DNA from: an uncultured Polaribacter sp.
GTDB taxonomy: Bacteria > Bacteroidota > Bacteroidia > Flavobacteriales > Flavobacteriaceae
DNA length: 64,000 bases
Direction of reading: 5' to 3'
NCBI RefSeq assembly: GCF_947497695.1
Contig: NZ_CANMHM010000009.1
Coordinates: 34,608 to 98,607, forward strand
Notes under the pieces: generated by a model
What the model saw: only the letters and a program-made list of their open reading frames with translations
What the model was told of the DNA's origin: nothing
Database searches by the model: none
Translations under genes and position numbers: made by a program
Shown: positions 9,814 to 18,066 of the stretch, piece by piece
How positions within the stretch are numbered: the stretch's first letter is position 1
Layout: each line of letters starts with the position of its first letter

Positions 9814-10836
9814 ATGAATGAAAAATTAAATCCTGAAAACGACAATTTATCAAACGAAGATTTAGACGTAGAAAAAAAATTACGTCCGCTTTCTTTTGAT
9901 GATTTTACAGGTCAAGATCAAGCCTTAGATAATTTAAAAGTTTTTGTTGAAGCAGCCAATCAAAGAGACGAAGCTTTAGATCATACTCTTTTTCATGGTC
10001 CTCCAGGTTTAGGAAAAACAACTTTAGCACACATTTTAGCAAACGAATTAGAAGTAGGTATAAAAGTTACTTCTGGTCCTGTTTTAGACAAACCAGGTGA
10101 TTTAGCAGGCTTATTAACAAACCTTGATGAAAGGGATGTGTTGTTTATTGATGAAATTCATCGTTTAAGCCCTATTGTAGAGGAGTATTTATATTCTGCT
10201 ATGGAAGATTATAAAATTGATATTATGATTGAATCTGGGCCAAATGCCAGAACAGTTCAAATCAATTTAGAACCCTTTACATTAATTGGTGCAACAACTC
10301 GTTCTGGTTTACTTACAGCACCTATGAGAGCTCGTTTTGGAATTAGTAGCAGATTACATTATTATAAAACAGACCTTTTAACAACAATTATTCAAAGAAG
10401 TGCACATATTTTAGGAGTTCCCATTGCAATGGAAGCAGCCATAGAAATTGCAGGTAGAAGTAGAGGAACTCCAAGAATAGCAAATGCATTATTACGTAGA
10501 GTTAGAGATTTTGCACAAATAAAAGGTGATGGAACCATAACCATAGAAATTGCAAAATATGCTTTAAAAGCCCTAAATGTAGATGCACATGGCTTAGATG
10601 AAATGGATAATAAAATATTATTAACCATTATCGATAAATTTAAAGGAGGTCCAGTAGGATTAAGTACTATAGCTACTGCTGTTTCAGAAAATACAGAAAC
10701 TATTGAAGAAGTCTATGAACCTTTTTTAATACAGCAAGGTTTTATCATGAGAACACCAAGAGGTAGAGAAGTAACAGAATTAGCTTACACACATTTAGGA
10801 AGAGAAAAAGGAAGAACCCAAGGAGAATTGTTTTAA
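9814..10836 (+). CDS. ruvB: Holliday junction branch migration helicase RuvB
   Basis: AAA+ motor that drives Holliday-junction branch migration together with RuvA; 340 residues, normal length. Walker A is GPPGLGKTT at 62-70, Walker B is FIDEIHR with D113/E114, sensor 1 is GATTRSGLL, and the arginine finger region is [11 protein letters not shown]. The C-terminal winged helix ends in [10 protein letters not shown]. ruvA and ruvC are not adjacent, which is common. It appears to be transcribed alone, from a promoter lying right against its start codon. Confidence 0.97.
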   Translation: MNEKLNPENDNLSNEDLDVEKKLRPLSFDDFTGQDQALDNLKVFVEAANQRDEALDHTLFHGPPGLGKTTLAHILANELEVGIKVTSGPVLDKPGDLAGLLTNLDERDVLFIDEIHRLSPIVEEYLYSAMEDYKIDIMIESGPNARTVQINLEPFTLIGATTRSGLLTAPMRARFGISSRLHYYKTDLLTTIIQRSAHILGVPIAMEAAIEIAGRSRGTPRIANALLRRVRDFAQIKGDGTITIEIAKYALKALNVDAHGLDEMDNKILLTIIDKFKGGPVGLSTIATAVSENTETIEEVYEPFLIQQGFIMRTPRGREVTELAYTHLGREKGRTQGELF

Positions 10837-10841
10837 AATGA

Positions 10842-10905
10842 CTATTAGCTTATATAATTTAGCTATTGGCTAAAAGCAAAGAGCCAAAAGCAAAAGGCTG
10901 AAAAA
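10842..10905. repeat. Low-complexity intergenic repeat (agc/ggct-aaaagc words)
   Basis: The short spacer between ruvB and the SulP gene consists of alternating GCTATTGGCTAAAAGC and GAGCCAAAAGCAAAAGGCT words that can pair with one another. Similar words occur at 56088-56128. It looks like a decayed simple repeat rather than a gene. Confidence 0.45.
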
Positions 10906-10906
10906 T

Positions 10907-12634
10907 ATGAATATTAAAAAAATAATACCAATTTTAGATTGGTTACCAAACTACAACACTTCCCTTTTTAAGGGTGATTTAGTTGCAGGTATCACAGTAG
11001 GTATTATTTTAATTCCACAAGGAATTGCTTATGCATTAATTGCAGGTTTGCCACCAATTTATGGTTTGTACAGTGCATTATTTCCTCAAATAATGTACGC
11101 TATTTTTGGATCTTCAAGGCAAGTAGCCATTGGACCTGTTGCCATGGATTCCTTAATAGTAGCAACAGGGGTTTCTACATTGGCTTTAGCTGGTTCTGAA
11201 AGTTATATATCTATTGCTATTTTATTGGCTTTAATGGTTGGAGCCATCCAATTTATTATGGGGGTTTTTAGTTTAGGATTTATTGTAAACTTTCTATCTA
11301 AACCAGTTATTACAGGTTTTACATCTGCAGTAGCATTAATTATTGGCTTTAATCAGTTTAGAAATTTATTTGGTGTCAATTTTATACAAAGTGATCAAAT
11401 ACAGTATCTTTTAATTGATATTTGGCAACGTATAACAACGTATCATTTACCTACAACTATTATTGGTTTAACTTCTGTTATCTTGATTATCATCTTTAGA
11501 AAAATCAACAAAAAAATACCCAATGCATTAATTGTTGTTGTTGTTGGAATTTTATTGATGAAGTATTTTGGTAAAACACTTGGCGATATTTCCATGGTAA
11601 AAGATATTCCTTCTGGTTTGCCTTTGTTTGGTATACCAGAATTTGATTTAGACCAAATAAGAGAGTTGTTGCCCATTGCATTTACATTGGTAATGGTTGG
11701 TTATTTAGAAACAATATCCATAGGTAAATCTTTAGAAGCAAAACAAGATGAATACAGAATAAGACCCAATCAAGAATTAATAGCTTTAGGCTTAAGTAAT
11801 ATGGTAGGCTCTTTGTTTAAAGCTTATCCAACCACCTCAAGTTTTTCTCGTTCAGCAATAAACCAAGAAAGTGGTGCAAAAACAGGTATGGCTGCTTTAA
11901 TATCAGTTGTAATGGTTGTTTTTACATTACTTTTTTTAACACCTTTATTTTATCATCTACCAAAAACTGTGTTGGCTGCAATTATTATTGTAGCTGTTTT
12001 TGGATTGGTCAATTTTAAAGAAGCTACTTTTTTATGGAAAGCAAATCATTTAGATTTTTGGTTGATGTTTGCCACATTTATGGGCACTTTATTACTAGGA
12101 ATTGAATTTGGTATTATTGTTGGAGTAGGACTCTCGTTAATTGTATTAATTTTTAGAACCTCTAGACCTTATGTAGCTGAATTAGGAAAAGTACCAAACT
12201 CAAATTTTTACAGAAATAAAAGTCGTTTTGAAGAAGTGATTATAGAAGATGAAATTTTAATTTTCAGGTTTGATGCTCAGATTTTTTATGCCAACTCAAG
12301 CTATTTTAGAGACAAATTAGATGAAATGGTAGATGAAAAAGGAACAGCTTTAAAATTAATTGTTTTAGATGCAGAAAGCATCAATAGAGTAGATAGTACA
12401 GGAATAGAAATGTTAAAAGAGCGAATTAAATTTTATAAAAAGAAGGACATTCTTTTTTTATTAGCTGCTGTAAAAGGACCAGTAAGAGACGATTTTTTTA
12501 GAAGTGGACTCTTAGAAATTATAGACCTCAATCATTTTTTTATGAGACCAAATGATGCTGTTAAGTTTTATAAAACAGGAGATAGAAAACACCAAGATAG
12601 ATATGCTAAATACATTCATCAAGCATACAATTAA
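10907..12634 (+). CDS. SulP family anion permease with STAS domain
   Basis: SLC26/SulP-type inner membrane transporter, 575 residues. The N-terminal family signature is present (GDLVAGITVGIILIPQGIAY, then GLPPIYGLYSALFPQ), with 10-12 hydrophobic segments up to about residue 415. A C-terminal STAS domain follows, containing LDAESINRVDSTGIEML. The substrate could be sulfate, bicarbonate or another anion; the next genes handle sulfane sulfur, which favours a sulfur oxyanion (inference). It leads a tight unit: the next gene begins 21 bases later. Confidence 0.88.
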   Translation: MNIKKIIPILDWLPNYNTSLFKGDLVAGITVGIILIPQGIAYALIAGLPPIYGLYSALFPQIMYAIFGSSRQVAIGPVAMDSLIVATGVSTLALAGSESYISIAILLALMVGAIQFIMGVFSLGFIVNFLSKPVITGFTSAVALIIGFNQFRNLFGVNFIQSDQIQYLLIDIWQRITTYHLPTTIIGLTSVILIIIFRKINKKIPNALIVVVVGILLMKYFGKTLGDISMVKDIPSGLPLFGIPEFDLDQIRELLPIAFTLVMVGYLETISIGKSLEAKQDEYRIRPNQELIALGLSNMVGSLFKAYPTTSSFSRSAINQESGAKTGMAALISVVMVVFTLLFLTPLFYHLPKTVLAAIIIVAVFGLVNFKEATFLWKANHLDFWLMFATFMGTLLLGIEFGIIVGVGLSLIVLIFRTSRPYVAELGKVPNSNFYRNKSRFEEVIIEDEILIFRFDAQIFYANSSYFRDKLDEMVDEKGTALKLIVLDAESINRVDSTGIEMLKERIKFYKKKDILFLLAAVKGPVRDDFFRSGLLEIIDLNHFFMRPNDAVKFYKTGDRKHQDRYAKYIHQAYN

Positions 12635-12655
12635 AAGAAATTAAATAACATAAAC

Positions 12656-14062
12656 ATGATTATACAACAAATATATACAGGATGTTTGGCTCAAGGAGCT
12701 TATTATATAGAAAGTAATGGCGAAGTTGCTATTATAGATCCATTAAGAGAAGTACAAGATTATATTGATAGTGCAAACAAAAATAATGCGAAAATTAAAT
12801 ATATTTTTGAAACGCATTTTCATGCAGATTTTGTGAGTGGTCATGTAACTTTGGCTGAAAAAACGGGTGCTAAAATTGTATTTGGGCCAACTGCTAAAAC
12901 TGATTTTGATGTAATTGTAGCAGAAGATAACCAAGTATTTCAATTAGGCGAAATTACAATTACAGTGTTACACACTCCAGGTCATACAATGGAGAGTTCT
13001 TGTTTTTTATTGAAGGATAAAAACGGAAAAGACCATGCACTTTTTAGTGGAGATACCTTGTTTTTAGGTGATGTTGGTAGACCAGATTTAGCACAAAAAA
13101 GTGATGTTACAGAAGCAGATTTGGCTGGTTTTTTATACGATAGTTTGCGTACAAAAGTAATGACGTTGGCTGATGATGTTATTGTATATCCAGCTCATGG
13201 AGCTGGTTCTGCTTGTGGTAAAAATTTAAGCAAAGAAACAGTGGGTACCATTGGCAATCAAAAAGAAACCAATTATGCTTTAAGAGCAGATATGACAAAA
13301 GCAGAATTTGTAAAAGAAGTTACCGATGGTTTGTTACCTCCTCCAGCTTATTTCCCTTTAAATGTAAAACTGAATAAAGAAGGATATCAAAGTATAGATG
13401 ATGTAATTAAAAATAGCGAAAAACCATTATCTGTTAAAGATTTTGAGTTGATTGCAAATGAAACGAGTGCTGTTATTTTAGATGTTCGTCATCAAACAGA
13501 GTTTGTAGAAGGATTTATACCACAATCTATTTTTATTGGTATTGATGGTGGTTTTGCTCCTTGGGTTGGTGCTTTGATAAAAGATATTCAACAACCTATA
13601 TTACTAGTAACTCCAGAAGGTAGAGAAGAAGATACCATTACACGTTTGTCTAGAGTTGGTTTTGATAATGTTTTAGGCTACTTAGATGGCAGTTTTGAGG
13701 CTTGGAAAAAAGCAGGAAAAGAAATTGATACTTTAATTTCTGTTTCTGCGGATGTTTTAGAGGCTAAAATCAAAAAAAATGCACCTATTTTTGATGTAAG
13801 AAAACCAGGAGAATTTACTAGTGAACATATTGTTGTTGCAAAAAGTACCCCATTAGATTTTTTAAACGATCATATTACTGATTTCCCAAAAAAAGAAGAT
13901 TTTTATGTGCATTGTGGTGGTGGTTATCGTTCTGTAATTGCTGCGTCCATCTTAAAAGCAAGAGGAATTCATAATGTAATTGATGTTGCAGGAGGTTATG
14001 CTGCTATTAGAAATACTGAAATTGAAAGAACAGCAGCTGTTTGTCCATCAACTTTAAAATAA
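12656..14062 (+). CDS. Metallo-beta-lactamase fold plus two rhodanese domains (persulfide dioxygenase-like)
   Basis: 468 residues. The N-terminal MBL domain carries H54, H56, D58 and H63 (THFHADFVSGH), H110 (TPGH) and D133 (SGDTLF), the pattern of ETHE1/Blh-type persulfide dioxygenases, which oxidise glutathione or protein persulfide. Two rhodanese domains follow. The first (VILDVRHQTEF...) has a TPEGRE loop without cysteine and should be inactive. The second has HCGGGYRS with a catalytic cysteine. This arrangement is common in Bacteroidota. Its position after a SulP permease and before another rhodanese supports a role in sulfide or persulfide handling. Confidence 0.88.
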   Translation: MIIQQIYTGCLAQGAYYIESNGEVAIIDPLREVQDYIDSANKNNAKIKYIFETHFHADFVSGHVTLAEKTGAKIVFGPTAKTDFDVIVAEDNQVFQLGEITITVLHTPGHTMESSCFLLKDKNGKDHALFSGDTLFLGDVGRPDLAQKSDVTEADLAGFLYDSLRTKVMTLADDVIVYPAHGAGSACGKNLSKETVGTIGNQKETNYALRADMTKAEFVKEVTDGLLPPPAYFPLNVKLNKEGYQSIDDVIKNSEKPLSVKDFELIANETSAVILDVRHQTEFVEGFIPQSIFIGIDGGFAPWVGALIKDIQQPILLVTPEGREEDTITRLSRVGFDNVLGYLDGSFEAWKKAGKEIDTLISVSADVLEAKIKKNAPIFDVRKPGEFTSEHIVVAKSTPLDFLNDHITDFPKKEDFYVHCGGGYRSVIAASILKARGIHNVIDVAGGYAAIRNTEIERTAAVCPSTLK

Positions 14063-14066
14063 AAAA

Positions 14067-14432
14067 ATGAAAAAAGTTATATTTATTTTTTTGATGAGTT
14101 TGTTTTTTATCAATTGTAATTCTCAAGAAGATATTAAAACAGTTTCAACCAAAGAATTAAAGGTTTTATTAGAGAAAGAAACAATTCAATTAGTAGATGT
14201 TAGAACACCAAAAGAAATAAAAAAAGGAAGTATAGAAAGTGCTCTTTTTGTAAATTTTTTTGATGAAGATTTTACAGAAAAAGCAGTAAACAAACTAGAT
14301 AAAAGCAAACCTGTTTATATAGTTTGTAGAAGTGGTAATAGAAGCACAAAGGCTTGTAGAGTACTAAAAGAAAAAGGGTATAATGTTTACAATGTTTTAG
14401 GCGGATACAATAAATGGAAAAAAGAAAATTAG
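14067..14432 (+). CDS. Single-domain rhodanese lipoprotein
   Basis: 121 residues: a signal peptide with lipobox Cys at 17 (FFINC), then one rhodanese domain with substrate entry motif LVDVRTPKE and active-site loop CRSGNRS (C87). It should act as an exported sulfurtransferase or sulfane-sulfur binder on the periplasmic side. It starts four bases after the preceding MBL-rhodanese gene, so it is co-transcribed with it. Confidence 0.87.
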   Translation: MKKVIFIFLMSLFFINCNSQEDIKTVSTKELKVLLEKETIQLVDVRTPKEIKKGSIESALFVNFFDEDFTEKAVNKLDKSKPVYIVCRSGNRSTKACRVLKEKGYNVYNVLGGYNKWKKEN

Positions 14433-14434
14433 AA

Positions 14435-14704
14435 ATGATGAACACAGATATACAAATAGAAAATTTAAAATGTGGTGGTTGTGCTGCCACTATAAAAAAA
14501 GGAATATTAGCTTTAGAAGGTGTAAAAGATGTAGCAATAAATATTGAGAAATCTATTGTATCTATTGCATCAGAAAAAGCAAATATTGAAGAAATTAAAG
14601 CAAAATTATCTAAATTAGGCTACCCAGAGGTAGGTGATAAAAATACGGTTTTACACAAAGCAAAATCATTTGTTAGTTGTGCTGTTGGAAGGTTAGATTC
14701 TTAA
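14435..14704 (+). CDS. Heavy-metal-associated (HMA) domain protein
   Basis: Small soluble protein with a ferredoxin-like HMA fold: metal-binding motif LKCGGCAATI near the N-terminus, then VEGV-like GVKDVAI and the second helix. I place the start at the first of two adjacent ATGs three bases after the rhodanese stop; an upstream ATG at 14414 would add seven residues and overlap the rhodanese gene. An extra cysteine occurs in the tail (SFVSCAVG). It probably carries Cu(I) or a similar soft metal. It is the last gene before a terminator. Confidence 0.85.
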   Translation: MMNTDIQIENLKCGGCAATIKKGILALEGVKDVAINIEKSIVSIASEKANIEEIKAKLSKLGYPEVGDKNTVLHKAKSFVSCAVGRLDS

Positions 14705-14722
14705 AAAAATAACAAACATTTT

Positions 14723-14773
14723 AAAGAGCCTACAAAAACTTAAAAAGCATAGTTTTTGTAGGCTCTTTTTATT
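14723..14773 (+). terminator. Strong rho-independent terminator of the sulfur unit
   Basis: An 18-bp perfect stem (14723-14740 with 14751-14768) and a 10-base loop are followed by T-rich sequence. It isolates the next three-gene unit from the sulfur operon. Confidence 0.93.
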
Positions 14774-14784
14774 AATTTAGTTTA

Positions 14785-17700
14785 ATGAAAAAAATACTCT
14801 GTGTACTCCTTTTTGTGGCTAATTTTAGTTTTTCCCAAGATAAAATACCTTTTATTGATTATGATGATGTTGTAGAAAAAATAGCAACAGAAGAAAATGA
14901 TGAGAACATATTAGCTCTTATTAATACCATTAGTAAAAACGATTCTACTTACTTTTCTTTATTAACTTCAAAATCGTATTATCTTCTAAATTCAGAAAAG
15001 TATCAAGAAGCAATAAATGTTGCTAATGAAGGTATTGATAGTTCTGTAAAACATTCTAAAGCAAACTTTTATGTGAATAAAGGTATTGCATTGATCAATC
15101 TTAAAAAAGAAAAAGAAGCGTTAGAAAACTATAGTGAAGGTTTACAATTGTATCCTAAAAATTATTTATTGTGGTATAATAAAGGCTATATTTTAGAAAC
15201 ACAAGGCAAGTTAAATAAAGCAATTGCTGCTTATAAGCAAGCAATTTCTTTTAGTCCAACCTATACAAAACCTCATTTACGAATTGGTAATATTTATTAT
15301 AAACAAGAACGTTTTACCCAAGCGTTAATGTGTTTTAATATGTATTTACTTTTAGAGCCAGATGCAGATGGAGCTTTTGCTGTTTTAGAATCTTTAAATA
15401 ATGTTGCTCAGGCAAAAAATGCGAATAAAAAAGATGTAAATATTCAATTAGATGATCAAGATGATACTTTTGAAGAAATAGATTTGATATTGTCTAGTAA
15501 AATAGCTCTTAATGAAGATTATAAAACAAACAATCCTATAAATGTTGCTTTGGTAAAACAAAATCATGCAATGATTACTCAGTTAAAAAGCTTTAATGGA
15601 AATGGTGGGTATTGGGATAAAACGTATCTATCTTTTTACAAATGGATTGCCAATAATAATAAATTTGATGATTTTGTATACACCTTAACTTATTCTATAG
15701 AGAATAAAGATTACAAAAATATTATTGAAAAAAATACAGAGAATATCATTGCTTTTTTAGATGAATTAAAAACAAAATGGGCCAGCAAAGTGGCAAATAA
15801 CAACGTTATTTTTAATGGCAAACAGCAAGATGTAGTATATGAATATACAGATGGTTATGTAGATGCTATTGGAAAAAAAGAGAATGGAAAATCAATTGGG
15901 TTTTGGCAATTTTATAATGAATCTGGTCGCTTAATTGCTAATGGAAATTTTAATAATTCTGGTAAGAGACATGGTAAATGGACTTGGTATTCATCTCCAA
16001 ATACTATTAAAGAAACCGCTTTTTATAAAAACGGAGCTTTAGAAGGGCAAAATTTAATGTATTATAATAATGGTAAAAAGCAGTTAGAGACATCTTATAA
16101 AAATGATTCTTTAAATGGTAAATACGAATATTATAGTAAAAAAGGAGCTCTAGAACAAAGAAAGTATTTTAAAACGGGTATTTTAAATGGTATTTACAAA
16201 TCGTACTTTAAGGTAGGAGAAAAAATTGTTGAATTTGAGATTCCATATAAAGATGGCAAAATAGAAGGTGATGCTTTAGAGTATTATGCAAATGGTAACT
16301 TGTATCAAAAATCCTTTTATATAGCTGGTAAAAAAACAGGCGTTGTAACTACTTACCATCATAATAAAAATATTTCTTCTGAAGCTAATTTTGCAGATGG
16401 TAAGTTAAATGGAACTTACAAATCTTATCATTTTAATGGAAAACCAAATGAAGTAGGGCAAAGTTTAGATGGTTTTTATAACGGTCCTTGGAAACTTTTT
16501 TATGATGATGGTGCCCTTCAAAGTGAATTTAATTATAAAAATGGAAGTTTAGACGATTTATATAAATTTTATGATACTGATGGCAAACTCTATTATGAAT
16601 ATGTATACAGAAAAGGAGAAATAATTGCGTTTACTTTTTATAATAAAGAGGGTGCTATTTTAAAAAAAGGAAAAAAGAAAAGTGGTGAATTTTATTATGA
16701 AGGTTTCTCTCCAAAAGGTCATAAAACATCTGAAGGATTGTATGATATTTCTGGAGGAAAAACAGGCGAATGGAAGTTTTATACAGATAATGGAGTATTA
16801 CAAAACAAAGGAAATTACAAAGAAAATAAAATAATAGGTGCTTATTTTACGTATTTTAAAAACGGAGAAATAGAGAATATTACAGCTTATAAAGATGGAA
16901 AAGCAGATGGTTATTATAAAGCAAATCATATCAATAATCAAATGAGAACACAGGGTTGGTATAAAAACGGAAATCAACATGGTGAATGGAGATATTATTT
17001 TTTAGATGGAACATTAAGTGCTATTAACTTTTTTCACAAAGGAAAGCTACATGGAACTCAAAAATATTACAGTGTAAATGGTGATTTAGCATCTACATCA
17101 AACTATAAATATGATGATTTAATATCCGAAGAAATTTTTAAAAAGGATGAACGAATGTTCGAGAAAATAGATTATGTCTCTAAAGAAAACCAATATAATT
17201 TAGTATTAAAACATTATAACGGAACTATAAAAACCAATATTTCTTATGTTAATGAAGTAAAACATGGGCTTTATGAACTTTTCTATTTTAATGGCAATAA
17301 AAAAATGGTAGGAAGTTATAATAATGGTTCTCAAAACGGACTTTGGACTTGGTATTATGATAATGGAAATATTGAGAGTACAACTAATTATATAAACGGA
17401 AACATAGAAGGAAAAGTACTAAACTATGCCAAAAACGGAAGCATAGAAGGAGATTATAATTTTGAAAACGATTTAGAAACAGGTACAAGTTTGGTATTTT
17501 ATAAAACAGGTGTTAAATCTGCAGAAATAAATTATTACCAAGGTAAAAAACATGGAAGAAGAATAATTTTTGATGAAATAGGAAAAACACAATTGATTCG
17601 TTTTTACAATCATGGAAAAATTATTGGATACAGCTATTTAGATAAAAACGGAACAGAAATTGATATGATTCCTTTTGATAAAGAAACAGGAAAAATTAAC

Positions 17701-18066
17701 GCATTTTTTGAAAACGGAAATCCATCTGTTATTATGGAGTATCAATTTGGTAATCTTATAAATACTTTTAAATCTTATTCTTATAATGGAAATTTAGAAA
17801 CTGAAACTCCTTACTTAAATGGTAAATATCATGGTACTGTAAAAAAGTATTATTTAAATGGAAATTTAAAAGAGGAAACCATCTATAAATATGGAGAAAA
17901 AAACGGAAAAATGATTATTTATTTTGAAAATGGAAACAAGAAAGAAGAAAAAACTTTTTTGAATAACGAAGCAAATGGAATGTCTTATTTATACAATGAA
18001 TTAGGCAAATTAACAAAAGAAAAAGAATATTTTAATGGAGCATTATACAATGTTAAAAATTTATAA
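14785..18066 (+). CDS. Exported TPR plus MORN-type (YwqK-like) repeat protein
   Basis: 1093 residues, signal peptide MKKILCVLLFVANFSFS. Residues of about 60-210 form tetratricopeptide repeats (NKGIALINLKKEKEALENY, WYNKGYILETQGKLNKAIAA). From about 345 to the end there are more than twenty MORN_2/YwqK-type repeats of about 23 residues with the pattern G-x-W-x-x-Y-x-x-N-G-x-x-x-x-x-x-x-Y-x-x-G. Databases often label such proteins YwqK antitoxin, but nothing here supports an antitoxin role. The size and signal peptide suggest a surface or periplasmic scaffold. Its end overlaps the next gene's start by 17 bases. Confidence 0.88.
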   Translation: MKKILCVLLFVANFSFSQDKIPFIDYDDVVEKIATEENDENILALINTISKNDSTYFSLLTSKSYYLLNSEKYQEAINVANEGIDSSVKHSKANFYVNKGIALINLKKEKEALENYSEGLQLYPKNYLLWYNKGYILETQGKLNKAIAAYKQAISFSPTYTKPHLRIGNIYYKQERFTQALMCFNMYLLLEPDADGAFAVLESLNNVAQAKNANKKDVNIQLDDQDDTFEEIDLILSSKIALNEDYKTNNPINVALVKQNHAMITQLKSFNGNGGYWDKTYLSFYKWIANNNKFDDFVYTLTYSIENKDYKNIIEKNTENIIAFLDELKTKWASKVANNNVIFNGKQQDVVYEYTDGYVDAIGKKENGKSIGFWQFYNESGRLIANGNFNNSGKRHGKWTWYSSPNTIKETAFYKNGALEGQNLMYYNNGKKQLETSYKNDSLNGKYEYYSKKGALEQRKYFKTGILNGIYKSYFKVGEKIVEFEIPYKDGKIEGDALEYYANGNLYQKSFYIAGKKTGVVTTYHHNKNISSEANFADGKLNGTYKSYHFNGKPNEVGQSLDGFYNGPWKLFYDDGALQSEFNYKNGSLDDLYKFYDTDGKLYYEYVYRKGEIIAFTFYNKEGAILKKGKKKSGEFYYEGFSPKGHKTSEGLYDISGGKTGEWKFYTDNGVLQNKGNYKENKIIGAYFTYFKNGEIENITAYKDGKADGYYKANHINNQMRTQGWYKNGNQHGEWRYYFLDGTLSAINFFHKGKLHGTQKYYSVNGDLASTSNYKYDDLISEEIFKKDERMFEKIDYVSKENQYNLVLKHYNGTIKTNISYVNEVKHGLYELFYFNGNKKMVGSYNNGSQNGLWTWYYDNGNIESTTNYINGNIEGKVLNYAKNGSIEGDYNFENDLETGTSLVFYKTGVKSAEINYYQGKKHGRRIIFDEIGKTQLIRFYNHGKIIGYSYLDKNGTEIDMIPFDKETGKINAFFENGNPSVIMEYQFGNLINTFKSYSYNGNLETETPYLNGKYHGTVKKYYLNGNLKEETIYKYGEKNGKMIIYFENGNKKEEKTFLNNEANGMSYLYNELGKLTKEKEYFNGALYNVKNL

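Noticed and set aside
14785..18066. Toxin-antitoxin system from the YwqK antitoxin label
   Set aside because: The protein is exported, has TPRs and no toxin gene nearby; the label comes from the repeat family only.
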